A stretch of 29,030 bases of DNA from the IMG/VR virus record IMGVR_UViG_3300008267_000581, positions 1 to 29,030 of that record; one strand, written 5' to 3'. The DNA comes from a virus. This document shows, one piece after another, positions 23,455 to 29,030 of the stretch. Made by a program: the position numbers and the translations under genes. The notes below the pieces were generated by a model. That model saw nothing but the letters and a program-made list of their open reading frames with translations, was not told where the DNA came from and searched no databases. How positions within the stretch are numbered: position 1 is the stretch's first letter; each line of letters starts with the position of its first letter.

Positions 23455-23490
23455 ATTTATAAATATTTATCATTGACTTATATTTATAAG
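23453..23490. promoter_or_regulatory. Divergent late-promoter-like region with a 14-base palindrome
   Basis: ATATTTATAAATAT at 23453-23466 is a perfect palindrome, so it reads TATTTATAAATA on both strands. A second box at 23481-23490 reads TATTTATAAG on + and TATAAATA on -. The + boxes lie 37 and 10 bases before the ATG at 23495. On -, the box at 23488-23481 lies 34 bases before the ATG at 23454, and the palindrome overlaps that start codon. The arrangement suggests that both directions are transcribed late. Confidence 0.6.
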
Positions 23491-23494
23491 GGAT

Positions 23495-24763
23495 ATGCCA
23501 TCAAGTAGAAAACCCAACCCAAAATCACAACGTCAAATCTCAAATGATTTGATAAACCCATATGTTAATCCTGAAAATGGTGAGACTAGAGGTAACCCAA
23601 ACATCCCTTCAAATTTTGATCAATTTACAGCAAATGAACAAAATGGGGTTGGATTTAATCGTTCAAACCAACTTTCCTTTAAAGGAGATACAACAAAACC
23701 ATTTACACTTGGATTTGAAGATATAGATGAATCCATAATGTATTATTTTCAAAACGTAATACGCCCTTACGTTATTCAAAATGGAAACCGATTACCAGTT
23801 CCTGTAATTTATGGTTCTCCTGAAAGATGGAAGTCAACTCAAAAAGACGGATATTATAAAGATAAAAATGGCGCTATTATGGCACCATTAATTATGTTTA
23901 AACGTAGTGGGATAGATAAAAATAGATCATTGGGAAATAAATTGGATGCAAATTCTCCAAATTTATACACTTCTTGGAAAAAAGTATACAATCCAAAAAA
24001 TGCATATTCAAATTTTGATGCTTTAAATAATAGAGTCCCAACAGAACAATTTATAGTTAACGTAATACCTGATTATGTTACTATAAGTTACGATTGTGCT
24101 ATACAAACATATTATGTATCTCAATTAAATAAAATAGTTGAAGCAATAAATTATGCATCTGACTCATATTGGGGTAATCCGGAACGTTTTAAATTTATGG
24201 CTACCATAGATTCATACTCAACCCCTATTGAAATTACAGATAATTCAAGTAGAATAGCAAAAGCTACATTTACTCTAAACATCAAAGGATATATCATCCC
24301 AGATAACATCCAAAAACAAATAACTGCTATTAAAAAATACAACAGTAAATCCCAAGTTATAATTGGATTAGAGGTAGAAGGGATAGGTAGTGAATTTATT
24401 ACAACCCAACCTAAAAAAACAGCTATATCTTTACCAGGACCTGTAGAGGAAGGAACAAATATGAGTTTAATAAACAATCAAGTTTTAGTTTATTTAAATT
24501 CTAACGTTACTGTTCAAGGAACATTTGAATCTTCTAACGAAGCTTCATTCCCTTATGGGTGGTTAAGTGCCCCTCCAAACCTACCTCAAACCTCAGTTAA
24601 CGAATTTTCGTTTTTTGTTAATGGGGTATTAATTGATAATTCAAATATTATTTCTTTTACTCAAAATAATAATATTTCTACTTTAACTTTAGATATATCT
24701 TCATTAGGATATTCTTTAGATTCTACAGATGTAATAACATCAGTGGGAAAATTTAATATTTAA
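23495..24763 (+). CDS. Virion structural protein of T4-like type, role unassigned (422 aa)
   Basis: The central part has FTLGFEDIDESIMYYFQNVI followed by RPYVIQNGNRLPVPVIYG, SPERWKSTQKDGYYKDKNG and APLIMFKRSGI, a pattern I associate with unnamed virion proteins of marine T4-like phages. A conserved beta-rich segment then reads IVNVIPDYVTISYDCAIQTYY. The N-terminus is Asn/Pro-rich and unstructured. The last 100 residues add a beta domain with FSFFVNGVLIDNSNI, resembling the YLNGLL modules elsewhere in the window. It follows the divergent promoter. A baseplate or tail-tube-proximal position is possible, but no T4 gene number can be given with confidence. Confidence 0.7.
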   Translation: MPSSRKPNPKSQRQISNDLINPYVNPENGETRGNPNIPSNFDQFTANEQNGVGFNRSNQLSFKGDTTKPFTLGFEDIDESIMYYFQNVIRPYVIQNGNRLPVPVIYGSPERWKSTQKDGYYKDKNGAIMAPLIMFKRSGIDKNRSLGNKLDANSPNLYTSWKKVYNPKNAYSNFDALNNRVPTEQFIVNVIPDYVTISYDCAIQTYYVSQLNKIVEAINYASDSYWGNPERFKFMATIDSYSTPIEITDNSSRIAKATFTLNIKGYIIPDNIQKQITAIKKYNSKSQVIIGLEVEGIGSEFITTQPKKTAISLPGPVEEGTNMSLINNQVLVYLNSNVTVQGTFESSNEASFPYGWLSAPPNLPQTSVNEFSFFVNGVLIDNSNIISFTQNNNISTLTLDISSLGYSLDSTDVITSVGKFNI

Positions 24764-24767
24764 TCTA

Positions 24768-24778
24768 TATTTATAATA
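24768..24778 (+). promoter_or_regulatory. Late-promoter-like box TATTTATAATA
   Basis: A copy of the recurrent box directly before the 47-residue basic gene, with TATAA starting nine bases before the ATG at 24781. A promoter this close would give a leaderless transcript, so the box may also matter for translation. Confidence 0.5.
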
Positions 24779-24780
24779 AA

Positions 24781-24924
24781 ATGGCAAAAGCAAAGTTACA
24801 ATCCGCAATTTCATTTGTAAAAAAACCTAGAAAAAAACGTCCTGGAGTTCATGCAAAATCAAAAACTAGCAAAACAAAAACTAGTAAAAATTATACTAAA
24901 CCATACGTAGCACAAGGTAGATAA
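24781..24924 (+). CDS. Small highly basic protein (47 aa)
   Basis: Starts MAKAKLQSAISFVKKPRKKR and continues PGVHAKSKTSKTKTSKN, ending KPYVAQGR. Roughly a third of the residues are Lys or Arg and there are almost no acidic residues. It is preceded by a late-promoter-like box, and its stop overlaps the start of the giant downstream gene (TAATG), so it is very likely a real gene. I recall similar small KRPGVHAK-type proteins among T4-like marine phages without an assigned role. Nucleic-acid binding or virion incorporation would fit the charge, but this is not shown. Confidence 0.7.
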   Translation: MAKAKLQSAISFVKKPRKKRPGVHAKSKTSKTKTSKNYTKPYVAQGR

Positions 24925-27900
24925 TGGCATTAATTCAACCTAAACAACTAGCAGGACAATTTTATGAAATAACAGGATCTTTTACAGGTTCTTTTATTGG
25001 AGATGGTAGTGGATTAACAAATGTACCTGGAACTGGAGGAGGTTATGCTCAATTAATTATTACCACAACATCTTCATTTAATACAAGTGATTTAATTGGA
25101 GGTGTTTCCCAAAATGGTAAACATGTAGTAGTAAATAATGGATCTTCTAATATAACAATTACAGTAGATAATTCTGTAAATTCATTTTACCAAATGATAG
25201 GAACTGGAAATATTACATTTGTTTCTGGTTCTGGAAGAACATTAACTGCTCCAAATGGTACAACAGTATTTACTCAATATAATGGAGCTAATTTATCATT
25301 TAATGGAACCGAAAATATTTTAGTATTAAATAACGCTGGTTTTTTTTTTGATAACTCTCCCGAATTAAGGTTAGGAGATTATAGAATAGCGGAACAAATA
25401 AATGATCCTAGATTTCCACCATTAACTCCATTAAATTCATCTTCGGGTGAATATCTTACAGTAAATACAAGTAATTATATAGCTAGAACCCAAGATACTT
25501 GGTTTGATTTAGCATTAGATCTTTCAAATTTACCTGGAAATATAACAGATTATACTTTTTATGCAAAACGAACAATACCTGGATACTCTGATTTAGCAAT
25601 CGGACTACAATTCACTTCTTCAGCTACACATTCATATATCCAAACAAATGTTAGATACCCACTATCAAATGGTATAATCCCTAGCTCTAAAACAATGGCT
25701 GTTGAAATTACAGCTAAATCAGGTTCACAATACATTGACTCAGTAGTTTATAAATTTCAAGTTGAACCTACTGCTTCATTAACATCAGGTAGTATTATCC
25801 CATTAATTATAGATGTTGATCAATCTTCTTCAAATTCACCTTCATCTTCACTTGTATTTGGTGTCCCGTTTGCACCTGGGCAATTATGGGATGAAAATAG
25901 AGTTACATTACAATATGTTGGAGGAACTCCAATTGAATATCAACGTGAAATAACTGGAAACTGGATCACAAGTGGATCTATCCAATGGGTACAATTAAGA
26001 ACAGTAGCCCCTTCAGGTAGTCAATTAGAGGTAGCCATTGATGGAACAAATCATCCTTCAACAGGATCTAATTTAGTTACGGATTTAGGTGGAGGACAAT
26101 ATCAAATGGTAGCAGGTGATTATACTTTAACACTTGCAAAAGAACATTCTCCTATTAAAACAATTAAAAAAGGGACAACTACTATAGCAGATAACATTGG
26201 TGCTAAAGGTTTATATTTATATATTAGTAATACTGCTTTAACAGCAAGTGGTGAATTAGCCCAATCATCAACTGATGTTGACATAACAGTTGAATCTGCT
26301 GGACCTGTTTCTTCTTGTGTTAAAATAGAAGGTGACTATATCACCTCAGGTGGAACACGAGTAGCTAAACATATTACACGTTTAGAAAGTCACAAAGGAA
26401 TTGATGGTGTAAATATATCTCATACTTTAGTACTTTCAAATTCAACAAATAATATTTGGTTTAGTGAAATGGGATGGGAATTTTCAACTAACCCAACTAC
26501 TTCTACCTCTGTTACTGCTTTATTTAATATTACCTCAAGTAATTTAGAAAACATAACAGAAATTCCTTTATCTAGTTTAACTACCGCTAGTATATTACAA
26601 GACATTTACCCTACGTTTGGTAGAACTGGTTCTGGAGTTCCATTTACGTATCAACATTTTTCAATATATGAAAATGGTGTTGAAACTGCATCATATCCAA
26701 CAGGATCAATGGGTGAATGGTTTGGATATAAAAGTGACAATAATGGTTTAGTTTGGGGTATTCAAGATGCCGCTAGACAAGCCCCAAAAGAAATTGTTGT
26801 AACTAGAGATAAAATTAACTTAATGTTATTTTCCCCAAATGGAGGAGATGAAATTGATTTTAGAAACCCAACCCTATATAACCGTTGGAACCTATCAGGT
26901 ATATTACCTTACTTAGGAACTACTTCAGCTTCATTTGCTGCAGCACCAAGTGATGCTTATGGGTGGTCAAAAACAACTAATCTTTTACTTTTACCAATTG
27001 ATACAACTCCAAATACATCTTCAATTGCTCAAGAAGCAAATAAATTACTTTACCCTGACTATGGGTATGTAGATGCTAATTGGATGTATCAATCAGATGC
27101 TATGGGTCCTTTATACCCATATGATTCTGCTAGTTTTGATTTAGCTGAAAAAGTTATAGATTCCCAAATATCATACTATACTGGAAGTGTACCTGGAGTA
27201 GCATATAATACATTTTTTGATTATTACAATGGTCCGGCATATTTTTACAACCAACGTTATCGTTTATCATATACATTAATACATGATTCATGGTTATTAA
27301 CCGCTAGAAATGCAAACAGAAATGAGAATATTCGAAGACAAACTAGAAAATTCTCAGAAAATGTTTCAAAAGCTTTTAGAGACAGTTATATCTGCCATTT
27401 AGATGAACCTGTAGGTACCCCTAACCGTAAATTTAAAGGTTTATTTATAGATGGTCAAGGAGTTGCTGGTGATTTCCCTATGTATTGGGAGGATCGACCA
27501 GCATATAATTTAGCTACCTCAGGTGATGTCCTTAATCTTATTTGGGATTATCACATATCAGGGGATAGAAGATCTAAAGATGTTGCTATTGATTATGGGA
27601 ATGGTTTTAAAAATAATTTTAATTATAATCAAAGACAATTTAGAACACTACCTAATATAAAACATATAGCTCATGCTTACCAATTTTCAGGTGACTATGA
27701 AATGCTATTAGCTGTTGAAAAATTAAAAAATAGCTACAGCTTAATTGTAAATCAATCTGGTCCTTTAGTGTATGATAAGGATGGTGCTCTTTTACTTTCT
27801 AAAATTAAAGCATATGAAAGTACAACATATAAAACAAATACCGATGTTGGCTCTATAATTGAAGCTTGGAAAGTAACAGGCTCAGATATATTTAAACAAA

Positions 27901-29030
27901 TGGCACTTCGTTTAGCAAAATATTGGAAAAATGCTAACATGGGAAAAGATGCATTTACTAGAATATATGGTCAATATGATACATTCTTATATTACAATAC
28001 AGATTTACTTTCACAAGGTCAAATTATAGATTTTAATTTTAGGGGAAAAAATTTAAAATTTTTTCAAGGTTCTTATTTAAATGTAGGTTTTTCAACATAT
28101 GATACTATTATAGGGGGGATGCCTTATCAAATGGATGTTATTTCCAAAACAAGTGCAAGTTTGCAACCTGTATCTTCATTTGTTTCGTTTAGAGACTATC
28201 AAAATAGTAACCCTATTTTTATTAAAAAGAACAATAATGGGAAAGGAATAGTAACCTACCTACAACCTGCTTCTTCTATAGAAGAACCTGAAGATGAAGT
28301 AGACGATGACGAAATTTCAAACAATTTTATACAAGGAGGATTTACCTTTAAAATTTTAAAAAACCCAGCTACTACACGAACTTGGTCAGGTAATGATCCT
28401 ATTCCTGTAATACAAAATGGTGTTAATCCTAGTACAGCGATACAATTAGAAATATCAAGAGACTTAGGTGCAAATGACTTAACTCGTGATTTTGCATATA
28501 AATTTCAACCAACTGTTAGAGGAAATCAATTTTTAGTAACAGATTCAACCTCATCTATAGTATTTAGAAGTGATGGTTACTGGATGCCTAAAATGGTAAG
28601 ACCAAACTACACGTATTATTTTAATGTAGATTCAACATCTTCTTTACCTACCATATTTTTTGAATACCCAACTAATTTATACGACCCTACAGGAAGTTTA
28701 TACACTGGAACAGCAGTTTCAAAAAGTATAAATCTACCTTCAACCGGCTTATGGTCATTTACCCCAGGAGATTTTCCTTGTTTAGTATCTAGCTCAGGAA
28801 TACCTCCTTATTTTGCAATTAATAGTGGAAGTTTTTGGTTTGATCCTTTAACTACTATCCAAGCAACTACCTCTTCTAGTGTATATGATGATATTAAAGT
28901 ACAACCTCAATATTACCCTAACCTAGGAACTCTTACCGGTTCTTTAATTAGTGGTAGTTTAATAGGTGGTGGTTCTGGTATTTTAAATATTGCATCTTCA
29001 TCAGGCGATACAGAATTATTTAGTAATGTA
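24924..29030 (+). CDS. Giant virion protein with PcRGLX/YetA (PL26-like) lyase architecture, 3' end cut
   Basis: Open for 1,369 codons with no stop, running off the window. Residues 1-140 are fibre-like (TGSFTGSFIGDGSGLTNV). The middle follows the exo-rhamnogalacturonan lyase/YetA family in order. A RIFT-type N-domain has VFGVPFAPGQL (Gly313 onward), W347 and GSIQW (351-355). A beta-sandwich has SAGPVSSCVKIEG (GPV 460-462) and VNISHTLVLSN (about 496-506). An alpha/alpha toroid at about 600-1050 has YWEDRPAYN (854-862), YHISGDRR (876-883), HIAHAYQFSGDY (914-925) and EAWKVTGSD (980-988). Beta domains follow. PL26 enzymes cut rhamnogalacturonan; here a tail-borne depolymerase is inferred. Activity and substrate are untested, and the catalytic residues cannot be fixed by eye. 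Confidence 0.8.
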   Translation, partial: MALIQPKQLAGQFYEITGSFTGSFIGDGSGLTNVPGTGGGYAQLIITTTSSFNTSDLIGGVSQNGKHVVVNNGSSNITITVDNSVNSFYQMIGTGNITFVSGSGRTLTAPNGTTVFTQYNGANLSFNGTENILVLNNAGFFFDNSPELRLGDYRIAEQINDPRFPPLTPLNSSSGEYLTVNTSNYIARTQDTWFDLALDLSNLPGNITDYTFYAKRTIPGYSDLAIGLQFTSSATHSYIQTNVRYPLSNGIIPSSKTMAVEITAKSGSQYIDSVVYKFQVEPTASLTSGSIIPLIIDVDQSSSNSPSSSLVFGVPFAPGQLWDENRVTLQYVGGTPIEYQREITGNWITSGSIQWVQLRTVAPSGSQLEVAIDGTNHPSTGSNLVTDLGGGQYQMVAGDYTLTLAKEHSPIKTIKKGTTTIADNIGAKGLYLYISNTALTASGELAQSSTDVDITVESAGPVSSCVKIEGDYITSGGTRVAKHITRLESHKGIDGVNISHTLVLSNSTNNIWFSEMGWEFSTNPTTSTSVTALFNITSSNLENITEIPLSSLTTASILQDIYPTFGRTGSGVPFTYQHFSIYENGVETASYPTGSMGEWFGYKSDNNGLVWGIQDAARQAPKEIVVTRDKINLMLFSPNGGDEIDFRNPTLYNRWNLSGILPYLGTTSASFAAAPSDAYGWSKTTNLLLLPIDTTPNTSSIAQEANKLLYPDYGYVDANWMYQSDAMGPLYPYDSASFDLAEKVIDSQISYYTGSVPGVAYNTFFDYYNGPAYFYNQRYRLSYTLIHDSWLLTARNANRNENIRRQTRKFSENVSKAFRDSYICHLDEPVGTPNRKFKGLFIDGQGVAGDFPMYWEDRPAYNLATSGDVLNLIWDYHISGDRRSKDVAIDYGNGFKNNFNYNQRQFRTLPNIKHIAHAYQFSGDYEMLLAVEKLKNSYSLIVNQSGPLVYDKDGALLLSKIKAYESTTYKTNTDVGSIIEAWKVTGSDIFKQMALRLAKYWKNANMGKDAFTRIYGQYDTFLYYNTDLLSQGQIIDFNFRGKNLKFFQGSYLNVGFSTYDTIIGGMPYQMDVISKTSASLQPVSSFVSFRDYQNSNPIFIKKNNNGKGIVTYLQPASSIEEPEDEVDDDEISNNFIQGGFTFKILKNPATTRTWSGNDPIPVIQNGVNPSTAIQLEISRDLGANDLTRDFAYKFQPTVRGNQFLVTDSTSSIVFRSDGYWMPKMVRPNYTYYFNVDSTSSLPTIFFEYPTNLYDPTGSLYTGTAVSKSINLPSTGLWSFTPGDFPCLVSSSGIPPYFAINSGSFWFDPLTTIQATTSSSVYDDIKVQPQYYPNLGTLTGSLISGSLIGGGSGILNIASSSGDTELFSNV

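Noticed and set aside
26420-27940. Short opposite-strand frames within the giant gene
   Set aside because: They lie opposite an uninterrupted 1,369-codon frame with clear domain signatures and have no recognisable product.

Overview
The window is a late (virion) gene block of a T4-like contractile-tailed phage (Caudoviricetes). The AT-rich sequence, the A-rich leaders without Shine-Dalgarno sites, and the family make-up (TASYA-repeat fibres, DUF5659-like and DUF2827-like proteins) suggest an uncultured phage of a Bacteroidetes or Flavobacteria-type host. The host is an inference; no host gene is present.

Region 1 (1-10676, all +) is the DNA packaging and head module: large terminase gp17 (5' end outside the window), portal gp20 (split), three conserved but unnamed head-region proteins, prohead protease gp21, scaffold gp22 (split), major capsid gp23 and a PhoH-like ATPase without its start. 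Region 2 (10698-16494, +) is an adhesin module: a small beta-rich protein, a large TASYA-repeat fibre, two further fibre-type proteins, a GH54-like concanavalin-fold protein interrupted by a carbohydrate-binding-like domain, and a 72-residue companion. Region 3 (16531-21651, +) holds neck proteins gp13 and gp14, a protein with two YLNGLL modules, a DUF5659-like small protein and a 778-residue coiled-coil fibre, and ends at a strong bidirectional terminator. Region 4 (21719-23454, -) is an inverted two-gene cassette: a DUF2827-type glycosyltransferase-like protein and a J-domain protein. Region 5 (23495-29030, +) has a virion structural protein, a 47-residue very basic protein and a giant protein that runs off the window and carries a PcRGLX/YetA (polysaccharide lyase family 26) architecture.

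How the genes fit together: gp20, gp22, gp21 and gp23 build and mature the prohead, gp17 fills it, and gp13 and gp14 close the neck. The fibres and carbohydrate-active domains probably bind or digest host surface glycan. The glycosyltransferase and J-domain pair may modify or fold virion fibres, or act on the host. A box TATTTATAA(A/C/T)A, like the T4 late promoter TATAAATA, lies before many genes, and a palindromic version sits between the inverted cassette and the next + gene.

The main surprises are: (a) the PL26/YetA-like enzyme inside a giant virion protein; (b) three conserved genes (portal, scaffold, phoH) that each seem to have lost a short in-gene segment at a join marked by short direct repeats, which is either real decay or an assembly fault; (c) a small head-region protein that copies the protease-cleaved N-terminus of the major capsid protein; and (d) a GH54-like domain split by a carbohydrate-binding insertion. 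No tRNA, CRISPR array, transposon or integrase was seen.
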